Position numbers and translations under genes: made by a program. Shown here in pieces: positions 22,475-31,269 of a stretch of DNA of 63,571 nucleotides. Below the pieces are notes generated by a model that searched no databases, was not told the DNA's origin, and saw only the letters and a list, made by a program, of their open reading frames with translations. This DNA is from Wenjunlia vitaminophila DSM 41686 (GTDB lineage Bacteria; Actinomycetota; Actinomycetes; Streptomycetales; Streptomycetaceae): contig NZ_KB904647.1 of the NCBI RefSeq assembly GCF_000380165.1, positions 115,756 to 179,326 on the forward strand, in the 5' to 3' direction. Numbering within the stretch: position 1 is the first letter of the stretch; each line of letters opens with the position of its first letter.

Positions 22475-25261
22475 TCAGCCCACCGACGAGTAGGCGATCA
22501 CCCCGCGGCGCAGCGCGTCCACCGCCTTCCGGGCCGTGGCGGGCACCTGGCTGTCGCCCGGGGCCGCGTTGGAGATCTGCCCCAGCACGTCGATCAACTG
22601 CCGAATCCAGCGGACGAAGTCGCCGGCGGGCATGTCCGCGTCCCGCAGCACCGAGTCGAGTCCGGCTCCGGAGGCCCAGCGGTATGCCGGCCAGGCGAAA
22701 CCCAGGTCCGGCTGGCGCTGGCCCACGTTCTCGATGGTGTTCAGCCGGTGCCGCTCCTCCAGTGCGTCCAGGCGTCCCCACAGCCGCACCATCTGATCCA
22801 ACACCTCACGGGGGGACCCCGGGGGCAGCCGTGGCGGTACGGCCTCGTCGGCCTGCCGCGCCTCGTACACCAGCGCCGAGGCGCAGGCTGCGAGCTCCGC
22901 GGGGGTCAGGCCGTCCCAGAGCCGCTCGCGCAGGCACTCGGCGGCCAGCAGGTCCAGCTCGCCGTAGAGCCGGCCGAGCCGTCTGCCGTCCGGGGTGACC
23001 GTGTCGCCCTCGAGGTAGCCGAGATCAGCGAGGAGGGCACAGACCCGGTCGAAGGTGCGGGCGATGGTGTTGGTCCGCCCCTCGATCCGTCGCTCCAACT
23101 GGCGGGTGTCCCGGGTCAGCCGGTGGTAACGCTCGGCCCAGCGCGCGTGGTCCTCCCGGTCGGCGCAGCCGTGGCAGGGATGCGCCCGGATGGCGGCGCG
23201 CAGCCGGGCGATCTCGGTGTCGTCGGCGGCGGCCGAACGCACCTTGCGGCGCCGGGCCGGCTCGTGGTGGCCCGCCTTGGTCCGCAGCGCGGACGCCAGG
23301 TCGCGGCGGGACTGGGGGCTGCGCGGGTTGAACGAGCGCGGGATGCGCATCTTGTCCAACGGCTCCACCGGCGACGGGAAGTCGATCAGGGCCAACCGTT
23401 TCACCTGCCGCTCCGCGGTGAGCACCAGCGGACGCGGGCCCTCGTGCTGACCGGGCCGGAAGCCCTGGCTGCGCCCGGGTGCCACCCCGGGGTCCAGCAC
23501 CACGGCGAGCCCGGCGTACCGCCCTCCCGGCACCTGGATGACGTCGCCGATGCGCAGCTTCTCCAGCGACTCGGCGGCCGCGGCCCGGCGCTGGGCGACG
23601 CCCTGCCGGGCCAGCTCGGCCTCACGGTCCTTCAGCTCCCGGCGCAGGCCCGCGTACTCCTCGAAGTCGCCGAGGTGACAGGTCATCGCCTCCTGGTAGC
23701 CAGCGAGGCCCTCCTCGTTCCGCTGGACCTGGCGGGAGATGCCGACGACCGCGCGGTCCGCCTGGAACTGGGCGAAGGACGTCTCCAGCAGCTCCCTGGA
23801 CCGGTGCCGCCCGAACTGGCCGACGAGGTTGACCGCCATGTTGTACGACGGCTTGAAGGACGAGCGCAGCGGGTAGGTGCGGGTGCCGGCGAGGCCGGCC
23901 AGCGCGCCGGGGTCCAGGTTGGGCTGCCACAGGACGATGGCGTGCCCCTCGACGTCGATACCCCGTCGTCCGGCCCGCCCGGTGAGCTGGGTGTACTCCC
24001 CGGGGGTGACGTCCACGTGGGTCTCGCCGTTCCACTTGACGAGCTTCTCCAGCACCACGGAGCGGGCCGGCATGTTGATCCCCAGCGCCAGCGTCTCGGT
24101 GGCGAAGACCGCCTTGACCAGCCCTTGGACGAACAGCTCCTCCACGACTTCCTTGAACGTGGGGAGCATGCCGGCGTGGTGCGCCGCGACGCCCCGCTCC
24201 AGCGCGTCCAGCCACTCGAAGTACCCCAGGACGTGCAGGTCCTCGTCGGGGATGGCGGCCGTGCGCTCCTCCACCAGCGCCCGCACCCTGGCCCGCTCGC
24301 CGTCGTCGTTGAGCCGCAGCCCGGCGTGCAGGCACTGCTGCACCGCGGCCTCACACCCGGCGCGGCTGAAGATGAAGGTGATCGCCGGTAGCAGCCCCTC
24401 GGCGTCCAGCCGGTCGACGACCTCCACCCGGCTCGGCGTCCACAGCCGGCGGCTCGGCGGCTTGCGGTAGCCCCGCCGCTCCCGCCCGGAGCGCTCCCGG
24501 CGGCCCCGGTCGCTCAGCCGGATGCTCTCGGTGCGGGCCAGGCGCAGCAGGTCGGGGTTGACCTCCCGCTGGGCCTCGTCGACGAAGAGGTCGTGCAGCC
24601 GGGGCCCGGCGAGCACGTGCTGCCACAGCGGGACCGGGCGGTGCTCGGAGACGATCACCGCGGTGTCCCCGCGGACGGTGTCCAGCCAGTCGCCGAACTC
24701 CTCGGCGTTGGAGACCGTGGCCGAGAGCGAGACCAGGGTGACCGACTCCGGGAGGTGGATGATCACTTCCTCCCACACCGCGCCGCGGAAACGGTCGGAC
24801 AGGTAGTGGACCTCGTCCATCACCACGTAGCCCAGGCCGGCAAGACCGGACGAGCCGGCGTACAGCATGTTCCGGAGGACCTCGGTGGTCATCACCACCA
24901 CCGGCGCGCCCCCGTTGATGGAGTTGTCCCCGGTGAGCAGGCCGACGGTGTCGGTGCCGTAGCGCTTGACCAGGTCGGCGTACTTCTGGTTGGACAGCGC
25001 CTTGATCGGGGTGGTGTAGAAGCACTTGCGGCCCTCGCGCAGGGCCAGGTGGACGGCGAACTCACCGACGATGGTCTTGCCGGAGCCGGTGGGTGCCGCG
25101 ACCAACACGCCGCGCCCCGCCTCGAGGGCGGAGCAGGCATCGAGCTGGAACGGATCCAGGCCGAACTCGTACATCTGGCGGAACGAGCCGAGCGCGGTGG
25201 CCTGCTCCTTCGCGCGCTCTCGGGCGGCGGCGTAGCGCTCCGCCGGGGACATGGCGTTCAT
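22475..25261 (-). CDS. helY: Ski2/Mtr4-like DEAD/DEAH helicase HelY
   Basis: 928 aa, the usual length. Superfamily 2 RNA/DNA helicase: Walker A APTGSGKT (56-63), motif Ia TTPIKALSNQK, DEVH (149-152), SAT (LSATVSN), and the C-terminal RecA block with GVAAHHAGMLPTFKE and TQLTGRAGRRGID. The remainder matches the HelY/Ski2 C-terminal domain (DSHCT-like), including LERRIEGRTNTIARTFDRV. It most likely acts in RNA turnover or repair. The ATG at 25261 follows TAGGCT by 8 nt with no ribosome site; a second ATG three codons on is possible. The tatC-tatA-pafC-pafB neighbourhood matches Mycobacterium. Confidence 0.95.
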   Translation of the reverse strand: MNAMSPAERYAAARERAKEQATALGSFRQMYEFGLDPFQLDACSALEAGRGVLVAAPTGSGKTIVGEFAVHLALREGRKCFYTTPIKALSNQKYADLVKRYGTDTVGLLTGDNSINGGAPVVVMTTEVLRNMLYAGSSGLAGLGYVVMDEVHYLSDRFRGAVWEEVIIHLPESVTLVSLSATVSNAEEFGDWLDTVRGDTAVIVSEHRPVPLWQHVLAGPRLHDLFVDEAQREVNPDLLRLARTESIRLSDRGRRERSGRERRGYRKPPSRRLWTPSRVEVVDRLDAEGLLPAITFIFSRAGCEAAVQQCLHAGLRLNDDGERARVRALVEERTAAIPDEDLHVLGYFEWLDALERGVAAHHAGMLPTFKEVVEELFVQGLVKAVFATETLALGINMPARSVVLEKLVKWNGETHVDVTPGEYTQLTGRAGRRGIDVEGHAIVLWQPNLDPGALAGLAGTRTYPLRSSFKPSYNMAVNLVGQFGRHRSRELLETSFAQFQADRAVVGISRQVQRNEEGLAGYQEAMTCHLGDFEEYAGLRRELKDREAELARQGVAQRRAAAAESLEKLRIGDVIQVPGGRYAGLAVVLDPGVAPGRSQGFRPGQHEGPRPLVLTAERQVKRLALIDFPSPVEPLDKMRIPRSFNPRSPQSRRDLASALRTKAGHHEPARRRKVRSAAADDTEIARLRAAIRAHPCHGCADREDHARWAERYHRLTRDTRQLERRIEGRTNTIARTFDRVCALLADLGYLEGDTVTPDGRRLGRLYGELDLLAAECLRERLWDGLTPAELAACASALVYEARQADEAVPPRLPPGSPREVLDQMVRLWGRLDALEERHRLNTIENVGQRQPDLGFAWPAYRWASGAGLDSVLRDADMPAGDFVRWIRQLIDVLGQISNAAPGDSQVPATARKAVDALRRGVIAYSSVG

Positions 25262-25269
25262 TACCCTCG

Positions 25270-25292
25270 AGCCTACCGGCCACCGCCGACAG
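25270..25292 (-). promoter_or_regulatory. Degenerate PafBC-like promoter of helY
   Basis: On the minus strand CTGTCGGCG (25292-25284) is followed by 8 bp and TAGGCT (25275-25270). It matches TTGTCRGTG at 7 of 9 positions with the exact N8 spacing and a TANNNT -10. Two mismatches make this tentative. Confidence 0.35.
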
Positions 25293-25356
25293 CGGTCGCG
25301 ACCATTTAGCCGACCGGGGCGGGGCCGGCGCGACGCCCGTGTCCGGCGCCGGCGCC

Positions 25357-26244
25357 TCAGACCAGGACGCCCACGGCGCCGGGCACCGTCTCCGCGGTCA
25401 GCGGCAGGGCGCCCAGCGGCTCCCCGTCGGCGTACCCGGTCACACCGGGTGCCGAGAGCCGCACGGTGGCCGCGCGGTGCACGGTGACCACGGGGTGGTC
25501 CAGGTGGGTGCCCTTGTACACCCGGGGGAAGACCCGCAGCAGGGTGGTGCGGCTGCACGGGCCGACGACCGTGATGTCGAACTGCCCGTCGTCCAGCTCC
25601 GCCCCTCCGCACATGCGCATCCCGCCGCCGTACGAGGCACCGTTGCCGACCGCGATCAGGGTCGCCTCGACGTCCTGCTCCGGTCCGCCGTCGAGGGAGA
25701 TCCGGAACGGCACGGGCCTGAGGGTGCCGAGCTCGGCGAGGAGCGCCAGGTCGTAGCGGAGCCGGCCCCGGGCCCAGCGCATCCGGTTCGCCCGGTCGTT
25801 GACGCGGGAGTCGAAGCCGCTGGCCAGGATGGTGCCGAACCAGCGCTCGCCGACGCGGCCGAGGTCCACGGAGCGGACCCGCTCCTCCTTCAGCGCGTCG
25901 GCGACGATCCGGGCGGCGGCGGACGGGTCGTCAACGGGGAGGCCCACGCTGCGCGCGAAGTCGTTGCCGGTGCCGACCGCGACGACGCCGAGCGGGGTGG
26001 AGGTCGTGGCCACGGCCTGGAGCGCCAGGCCCACCATGCCGTCCCCGCCGACGGCGACCACGGCCGCGTCGCCGTCCGCCGCGGCCCGGCGCAGCTTGTC
26101 CAGGGCGTCGTCCGCGTCCACGCCGACGACCTTCCGGACGGTGAAGCCGGCGCTGCTGAGCGCCTCCTCCGCGGGACCCGCGGCCTGGGCCCCACGGCCG
26201 CGGCCGGCGGTGGGATTGACGAAGAGAAGGATGTCGCGATGCAC
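25357..26244 (-). CDS. Diacylglycerol kinase-family lipid kinase
   Basis: 295 aa. It has the DAGK catalytic fold: VNPTAGRGRGAQAA at the start, VAVGGDGMVGLALQAV as the nucleotide GGDG motif, VAVGTGNDFARSVGL, and the C-terminal domain with GGGMRMCGGAELDDGQFDI and GYADGEPLG. It probably phosphorylates diacylglycerol or a related lipid at the inner membrane. The GTG at 26244 is exactly 7 nt after TAGGGT (26257-26252) with no ribosome site, indicating a leaderless mRNA. It lies between tatC and helY. Confidence 0.92.
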   Translation of the reverse strand: MHRDILLFVNPTAGRGRGAQAAGPAEEALSSAGFTVRKVVGVDADDALDKLRRAAADGDAAVVAVGGDGMVGLALQAVATTSTPLGVVAVGTGNDFARSVGLPVDDPSAAARIVADALKEERVRSVDLGRVGERWFGTILASGFDSRVNDRANRMRWARGRLRYDLALLAELGTLRPVPFRISLDGGPEQDVEATLIAVGNGASYGGGMRMCGGAELDDGQFDITVVGPCSRTTLLRVFPRVYKGTHLDHPVVTVHRAATVRLSAPGVTGYADGEPLGALPLTAETVPGAVGVLV

Positions 26245-26298
26245 GGAGGGGACCCTATCGGTCCAGGCCAGGCCCGAGGAAGGCGCCCACTGACCCGG

Positions 26299-27327
26299 TC
26301 ACGTGATGTCGTCGTCCGCGCGTTCCTGCCGGCCGGACACCGCGGAACCCCGTTCCGCCCCGTCGGCCTGCTCCGGAATGCCCTCCGTCAGGGCGTGGGC
26401 GACGACCGGCTCAACCGGCTCGACCCCGCCTGCCTCGACGTCGTTCGGGTCGCCGACGGGCTCCGGGGTGAGGTCGAGGGAGGACGCCTCGTCATCGTCG
26501 AGGTTGGCGTCCGGGTCGGCCGCCCGCCTGCGGCGCCGACGCCAGTCGTTGGCCAGCGACACTCCCACGGCGATGAAGTACAGGATCACGATCGGGCCGG
26601 CGAGGGCCATCATGCTCAGCGGGTCCGTGGACGGGGTGGCCACCGCGGCGAAGACCACGATGCCCATGATCATGCCGCGCCACCAGCCGGCCATCTTCCG
26701 GCCGGGAATCACGCCACCCATGTTGAGCAGCACCAGCAGCAGCGGCATCTCGAACGACAGTCCGAAGACGACCACCATGCGCACGACGAGGTCGAGGTAG
26801 TCGTCGAGGGGGAGCAGGTTGTCGACGTTCTGCGGAGTGAACCCGATCAGCACCTCGGCGGTGGTCGGCAGGATCTTGTAGGCGAAGAAGCCACCGCCGA
26901 TGAACAGCGGGAAGCCGGCACCCACGAACGCCAGCGTGTACTTCTTCTCGTTCGCGTGCAGACCGGGAGCCAGGAACGCCCAGAGCTGGTACAGCCAGAT
27001 CGGGCTGGCCAGCACCACGCCCGCCACCAACGAGACCTTCAGCGCCAGGGTGAACGGCGTGAGCAGGCCGTTCATCGTCATGTGGGCGCACGCCTCGTCC
27101 TTGGTCGTCTTCTCGGCGATCTCGCTCAGCGAGGCGCCGCAGCCGACCGAGTCCAGGACCGGATTGACCAGGAAGTCGATCAGGTCCTTGTAGAAGAACG
27201 CGGCGACGACGGTGACGAGGATGATCGCCACCATCGACTTGAACAAGCGATTGCGCAGCTCACGCAGATGCTCCGCGAGCGGCATGCGCCCCTCGGGGTC
27301 CTTGGGCTTGCGAGCAGGCTTGAGCAA
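26299..27327 (-). CDS. tatC: Sec-independent protein translocase TatC
   Basis: 342 aa. Six membrane helices and the conserved N-terminal block MPLAEHLRELRNRLFKS; LLTPFTLALKVSL, PIWLYQLWAFLAPGLHANEKKY and the FGLSFEMPLLLVLL segment are diagnostic. The C-terminal about 80 residues are acidic and cytoplasmic, longer than in E. coli. With TatA it exports folded proteins carrying twin-arginine signals. It starts at TTG 27327 with GAGGA 6 nt upstream. It follows tatA by 55 nt and is probably co-transcribed. Confidence 0.97.
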   Translation of the reverse strand: MLKPARKPKDPEGRMPLAEHLRELRNRLFKSMVAIILVTVVAAFFYKDLIDFLVNPVLDSVGCGASLSEIAEKTTKDEACAHMTMNGLLTPFTLALKVSLVAGVVLASPIWLYQLWAFLAPGLHANEKKYTLAFVGAGFPLFIGGGFFAYKILPTTAEVLIGFTPQNVDNLLPLDDYLDLVVRMVVVFGLSFEMPLLLVLLNMGGVIPGRKMAGWWRGMIMGIVVFAAVATPSTDPLSMMALAGPIVILYFIAVGVSLANDWRRRRRRAADPDANLDDDEASSLDLTPEPVGDPNDVEAGGVEPVEPVVAHALTEGIPEQADGAERGSAVSGRQERADDDIT

Positions 27328-27382
27328 CCCCGGTCCTCGTTATCTCGTGCGGTAGCCGAACGGGCTCTTGGGTGGACGTGGG

Positions 27383-27670
27383 TCAGCGCTGGGTGTGGTC
27401 GGGCTCCGCCACTGGCCGGGCCCCGGCGACGTCACCGGGCGCGGCCTGGATGGTCCGGGGGGCCGCCTGCTGCGCGGGGTCGGGCTGCGGCGGGGCGCCC
27501 GAGGCGTCCGCGCTGGCACCGTCCGTCTTCATGGCCTTGGCCTCGCTCTTGAGGATGCGGGCCGACTTGCCGAGCGACCGGGCCATGTCCGGAAGGCGCT
27601 TCGCACCGAACAGCAGCAGGATGACCACAAGGATGAGAATGATCTCAGTGGGGCCGAGCTTGCCAAACAT
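27383..27670 (-). CDS. tatA: Twin-arginine translocase subunit TatA
   Basis: 95 aa. An N-terminal membrane helix (GPTEIILILVVILLLFGAKRLPDMARSLGK) followed by an amphipathic helix and an Ala/Pro/Asp-rich tail, as in TatA. It forms the pore-forming oligomer of the Tat pathway. The ATG at 27670 has GAAGG 9 nt upstream. It is the first gene of the tatA-tatC pair. Confidence 0.96.
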   Translation of the reverse strand: MFGKLGPTEIILILVVILLLFGAKRLPDMARSLGKSARILKSEAKAMKTDGASADASGAPPQPDPAQQAAPRTIQAAPGDVAGARPVAEPDHTQR

Positions 27671-28103
27671 AAGCGATTACCTTCTCACTCCAGGCGGCGT
27701 GGGTCCGCGTTCCTGGCGGGTCCGATGTGGGTCCGCGTTTCCGAGGCCCCAGCTTCGGGACCACGTCTGTCGAGGCCGTGTTGTCGAAGGCCGCGTCTCC
27801 GACGGCGGGTTGCCTGGGGCGTGATCGCCCGGGCCTGTCGTCCAGTGGCGCGTCTCCGGGACCCGGTTCCGAGGCGTCTACGCTGACGCGCACTGAGCCG
27901 AGCATCCACTGCCAGCGATCGTAACCCGCGGGGGTTAACCGTTGGCAACACCCAAGAGGCCGCAGATCACGCCCTTCGCGGCCCACGGGGAACGGACATC
28001 GACCGTGGTGAGGAGAGGGTACTCCTGCCCTGCCCGCCCGGGGGACCGGGTTCCCACGGCCCCGTCGCCCCCGTCGCCGGCCACGCTCCGACCGGTCACG
28101 GGG
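27671..28103 (-). promoter_or_regulatory. tatAC upstream region with candidate promoter
   Basis: 433 nt without a supported gene. On the minus strand TTGCCA (27948-27943), a 19-bp spacer and TACGAT (27923-27918) form a candidate promoter, which would give tatA a 5' leader of about 240 nt. The leader has a direct repeat GTGGGTCCGCGTT near 27700 and 27727. No riboswitch was recognised. Confidence 0.4.
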
Positions 28104-28295
28104 TCACCCGCGGCGCCGGGCGGCCAGCGGGGCCACCGCCTCGTCCAGCTCCTCGGACGCCGCCCTGGTGGCGTGCATGGCCCGGCGGAGCTGCTCGGTG
28201 AGGTTCCGGACCTCGGCGAGCACCCGGAGGCCGAGCCAGGAGAGGACGGCGAGCCCGGCGAGCGCAAGACCCACGTACATGATCGTCCACGGCAT
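28104..28295 (-). CDS. Small single-pass membrane protein
   Basis: 63 aa. An N-terminal membrane helix (IMYVGLALAGLAVLSWLGLRVL) is followed by a charged amphipathic helix (REQ-type coiled coil: EVRNLTEQLRRAMHATRAASEELDEAV). It resembles a short DUF948-like protein and is often found between tatA and the WYL genes. Function is unknown. The ATG at 28295 follows TAGTGT by 6 nt with no ribosome site, so it is probably leaderless. Confidence 0.68.
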   Translation of the reverse strand: MPWTIMYVGLALAGLAVLSWLGLRVLAEVRNLTEQLRRAMHATRAASEELDEAVAPLAARRRG

Positions 28296-28331
28296 GCGAC
28301 GACACTACCGCGCCCGGCCCACCCGCCGCGG

Positions 28332-28553
28332 TCAGCCGGTGTGCAACCGCATGGTGCGCACCCCGCCGCCGGTGAGCAGTTCCACGATCCGTTCCCCCGC
28401 CGGCTTGCGCACCGAGGCGCCGCAGTCAGGGCAGGTGAAGGCGTAGAAGGTGGTCTTGCTCGACCCTCCGATCGCCAGTCGGAGCGCGTCCGAGTCCAGG
28501 CGGAACCGGCCGCCGCAGTCGGGGCAGCCCGCCCTGAACACCACAGTGGTCAC
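28332..28553 (-). CDS. Small zinc-ribbon protein
   Basis: 73 aa. Two CPxCG knuckles (Cys10/Cys13 and Cys41/Cys44) make a single zinc ribbon; the rest is short beta strands. It might bind nucleic acid or protein. The GTG at 28553 has GGAGGA 6 nt upstream, and the gene starts 27 nt after pafC ends, so it is likely in the pafBC operon. Its function is not known. Confidence 0.78.
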   Translation of the reverse strand: MTTVVFRAGCPDCGGRFRLDSDALRLAIGGSSKTTFYAFTCPDCGASVRKPAGERIVELLTGGGVRTMRLHTG

Positions 28554-28580
28554 CAGCCGTCCTCCTCAGCTCCCCCGTCC

Positions 28581-29540
28581 CTATGGTTCCCGCTGTTCGG
28601 AGTATCCGGCCAGTGCCGCCTCGGCGGCCTGTCTGGCGCTCGCGGCCAACTCGGGCGGGGCCACCACCCGCCCGTCCGCCCCCAGGCGCAGGGCAAGGCG
28701 GCGCAGGCCGAGCGGGTCGGCGGCGCGGAGCGTGATCCGCAGCCCTCCCTGGGGCAGTTCCTCCGCGTGGTCGTGGTCGTAGTACTCGGCGACCCAGCGT
28801 CCCGCCGGTCCCACCTCCAGGACGACCTCCGGGTCGTCGGCGGAGGGCTGCACCAGGCCCTGGGACAGGTCGCGGAGCTCCACGGGCGGGGGGTCTGCCG
28901 GCTCGTCCAGCAGCTCGATCTCCGCCACCCGGTCCAGGCGGAAGGTCCTGCGGTCCTCCGACAGCCGGCACCACGCCTCGAAGTAGGTGTGGCCGACGGT
29001 GAACAGCCGGATCGGGTCCACCTCGCGCTCGGTCACCGCGTCCCGCCCCGGCGAGTAGTAGCTGATGCGCAGCCGCCGCCGTTCGGCTATCGCGCGGTCC
29101 ACGTCGGCGAAGACGCTGCCCTCGGCCTCGAAGGTGACCGAGAGCCGGGCGCTGCCCCGGGCCGCCTCGCCCGCCGCGGCCTCGAGCTTGGCGGTGGCGC
29201 GCAGCAGGGCCTGCCGGTCGCCCTCCCGAAGCCCGGGCAGGGTGGCCACCGCGCGGGCCGCCACGAGCAGCGCGGTGGCCTCGTCGGCGGCGAGGCGCAG
29301 CGGCTGCGCCACGTCGTCCACGTTGTGCCACCAGATCCGCTCGCCGTCGGTGTCGATGTCCAGCAGGTCACCGCCGCGGAAGCTGGTGCCGCACATCGGC
29401 AGCACGTCGAGGTCCCCGATGAGCTCGGCCTCACTGATCCCGAAGGCCCGGGCGACGTCACTGATCCGCGCGCCCGGACGCTCCCGCAGATAGGTCACGA
29501 GCGACAGCATCCGCCGGGTCTGGTCGATGGCGTTGGCCAT
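28581..29540 (-). CDS. pafC: WYL-domain regulator PafC
   Basis: 319 aa. An N-terminal winged-HTH (RRMLSLVTYLRERPGARISDVARAFGISEAEL) precedes a WYL domain (about 140-220; RLRISYYSPGRDAVTEREVDP, VGHTYFEAWC) and a C-terminal WCX-type extension. With PafB it forms the heterodimeric activator of the LexA-independent DNA-damage response. It follows pafB by 10 nt, so both come from one message. The WYL domain is thought to sense a nucleic acid. Confidence 0.93.
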   Translation of the reverse strand: MANAIDQTRRMLSLVTYLRERPGARISDVARAFGISEAELIGDLDVLPMCGTSFRGGDLLDIDTDGERIWWHNVDDVAQPLRLAADEATALLVAARAVATLPGLREGDRQALLRATAKLEAAAGEAARGSARLSVTFEAEGSVFADVDRAIAERRRLRISYYSPGRDAVTEREVDPIRLFTVGHTYFEAWCRLSEDRRTFRLDRVAEIELLDEPADPPPVELRDLSQGLVQPSADDPEVVLEVGPAGRWVAEYYDHDHAEELPQGGLRITLRAADPLGLRRLALRLGADGRVVAPPELAASARQAAEAALAGYSEQREP

Positions 29541-29550
29541 GGCTTGGTCC

Positions 29551-30534
29551 TCACCCCTTCGCTGGTTCGCTGGTCGGGCCCTGGGCCACGGCCCGCAGCC
29601 GGTCCACCACGTCGGCCCGCAGCTCGGCGGGGGCGAGGACCACCACGTCAGGTCCGAACTCCACCAGCCGGGCGTCCAGGCCGCGGCCGTACGGAATCTC
29701 CAGTTCGTCCCACTCGGCGTCGACCGGTCGCAGGTCCAGCGCCTTGGCCCGCAGCGGGTAGCCCGCGCCGCGGCGCAGCCGAATCCGCGCGGTGGCGGTG
29801 GCCCCTTCGCCGCCCCAGCGGGCCACGGTCTCCCGGACGTCCACGTGGTCCGGGACGTCCGCGGTGAACTTCCCCGAGCCGGTCCTGACCCGACCCGTGA
29901 TCCTGCTGAGCCGGAACACCCGCCCGGCCTTGCGGTCGCGGTCCCAGCCCGCGAGGTACCAGTGCCCGCGCCAGCACTCCAGGGCCCAGGGCTCCACGTG
30001 GCGCTGCTCGGGACGCGCCGCGGTGGCCTTGCGGTAGTCGAAGGTGACCGGGCGGCGGTCCCGGGCGGCGAGCATCAGCGGTTCGAACGCCGCCTCGTGG
30101 ACCGGGATGTGCGGCTCCAGCGCGCCCAGGGACCCGGCCCCCTCGGTCTCGAACGGAACGCCGGCGGCACGGAGCTTGTGCAGCGCCCCCGAGGCCGCCT
30201 CGGCGAGACGGGCCTGCTGCCAGACCCGGGCGGCGAGGCCGAGCGCGGCGGCCTCCTCGGCGTCGAGCGCCACTTCGGGCAGGCGGTTGCGGTCCCGACG
30301 GGCGAGGTAGCCGACCTCGTCGTCGAGGCTCTCCGCGGTTTCGATGATCAACCCGAGCTCGCGCAGGTCGTCCTTGTCCCGCTCGAACATCCGGTTGAAG
30401 GCTTCCTCGGAACCGCCCTCCATCTCCCGGTACGCCTCAATCGAGGCGCGCAGCTCCCGCTTGCTCAGCGGGCGCGTGGTGTTCATCAGGCACAGCGCCA
30501 GGTTCATCAGCCGTTCGGCCTTGGCAATGGCCAT
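29551..30534 (-). CDS. pafB: WYL-domain regulator PafB
   Basis: 327 aa. N-terminal HTH (AERLMNLALCLMNTTRPLSKRELRASI), then a WYL domain around HVEPWALECWRGHWYLAGWDRDR with the literal W-Y-L triplet, and a WCX extension. It is partner of PafC, whose gene follows 10 nt downstream. The ATG at 30534 has AAGG 6 nt upstream. The name comes from proteasome accessory factor, although PafBC act on transcription of repair genes. Two such target promoters seem to lie in this same window. Confidence 0.93.
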   Translation of the reverse strand: MAIAKAERLMNLALCLMNTTRPLSKRELRASIEAYREMEGGSEEAFNRMFERDKDDLRELGLIIETAESLDDEVGYLARRDRNRLPEVALDAEEAAALGLAARVWQQARLAEAASGALHKLRAAGVPFETEGAGSLGALEPHIPVHEAAFEPLMLAARDRRPVTFDYRKATAARPEQRHVEPWALECWRGHWYLAGWDRDRKAGRVFRLSRITGRVRTGSGKFTADVPDHVDVRETVARWGGEGATATARIRLRRGAGYPLRAKALDLRPVDAEWDELEIPYGRGLDARLVEFGPDVVVLAPAELRADVVDRLRAVAQGPTSEPAKG

Positions 30535-30855
30535 CTCTTGCCTTTCCTGGTCTCGACCGCGGCCCGGGGGTGGACGCGGCGAACACCGCGGACGACACCG
30601 CGTCCGCGCCACGCCCGTCGTCCGGACCCACCGGGTCGGATGGCGGCTCCGCTCGGTCCGGCCGGGAGACGACCGCCCCCGCTGCTGATCGTTGACCGTA
30701 CCGCCACCGGCGCGTTCGGCCAAAGCGAGATCCACACCGCCTCCCCGGAGCGTGCCGGGAGGCTCGGGGGGCGGGTCCGGCGGCCGGGGCGCGCACACGG
30801 CCGGCCCCCGCGTCCCGGGGGTCCGGTGACGCGGGGGCCGGCACGGCGCGGCGGT
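30535..30855 (-). promoter_or_regulatory. pafBC promoter region
   Basis: 321 nt between the FKBP gene end and pafB. On the minus strand TTGGCC (30723-30718), a 17-bp spacer and TACGGT (30700-30695) form a good sigma-70-like promoter about 160 nt upstream of pafB. The FKBP terminator hairpin lies at 30801-30841, upstream of it. No gene is supported here. Confidence 0.55.
30801..30841 (-). terminator. Perfect 14-bp hairpin after the FKBP gene
   Basis: CCGGCCCCCGCGTC (30801-30814) pairs with GACGCGGGGGCCGG (30828-30841) around a 13-nt loop, 15 nt past the FKBP stop. No T-run is present. Confidence 0.65.
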
Positions 30856-31227
30856 TCAGACCCCGAGCAGGTCCACCACGAAGATCAGCGTCTCGCCCGG
30901 CTTGATCGCCGGAGTCGGCGACTGGTCACCGTAGGCGAGGTGCGGCGGGATGGTGAGCTGTCGGCGTCCACCGACCCGCATGCCCTGCACGCCCTGGTCC
31001 CAACCGGCAATGACGCGGCCACCCCCCAGGGGGAAGCGGAACGGGGTGCCTCGGTTCCAGCTCGCGTCGAACTCCTCACCGGTGCTGAACGCCACCCCGA
31101 CGTAGTGCACGGTGACGGTCTGACCCGCCTTGGCGACCTCGCCGTCGCCCTCCCAGAGGTCCTTGATCTCCAGCTCGGCCGGCGGCTCTCCCCCGGGGAA
31201 CTCCACCAGCGGCTTCTCGATGCTCAC
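30856..31227 (-). CDS. FKBP-type peptidyl-prolyl isomerase
   Basis: 123 aa, one FKBP domain without signal peptide, so cytosolic. Catalytic-pocket blocks are VTVHYVGVAFSTGEEFDASW, RFPLGGGRVIAGWDQGVQGM and GRRQLTIPPHLAYGDQ, ending in LIFVVDLLGV. It catalyses prolyl cis-trans isomerisation in folding. It lies 42 nt downstream of the FKBP lipoprotein gene and is probably co-transcribed with it. An FKBP pair beside pafA is also usual in Streptomyces. Confidence 0.95.
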   Translation of the reverse strand: MSIEKPLVEFPGGEPPAELEIKDLWEGDGEVAKAGQTVTVHYVGVAFSTGEEFDASWNRGTPFRFPLGGGRVIAGWDQGVQGMRVGGRRQLTIPPHLAYGDQSPTPAIKPGETLIFVVDLLGV

Positions 31228-31269
31228 GACAACTGCCCCTCGTCGGTCCTGATAGCGATCATGCCAGTC

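Noticed and set aside
27645-27986. Minus-strand frame of 113 codons overlapping the tatA start
   Set aside because: It covers the tatA leader and first codons, has no ribosome site and no protein-like pattern.
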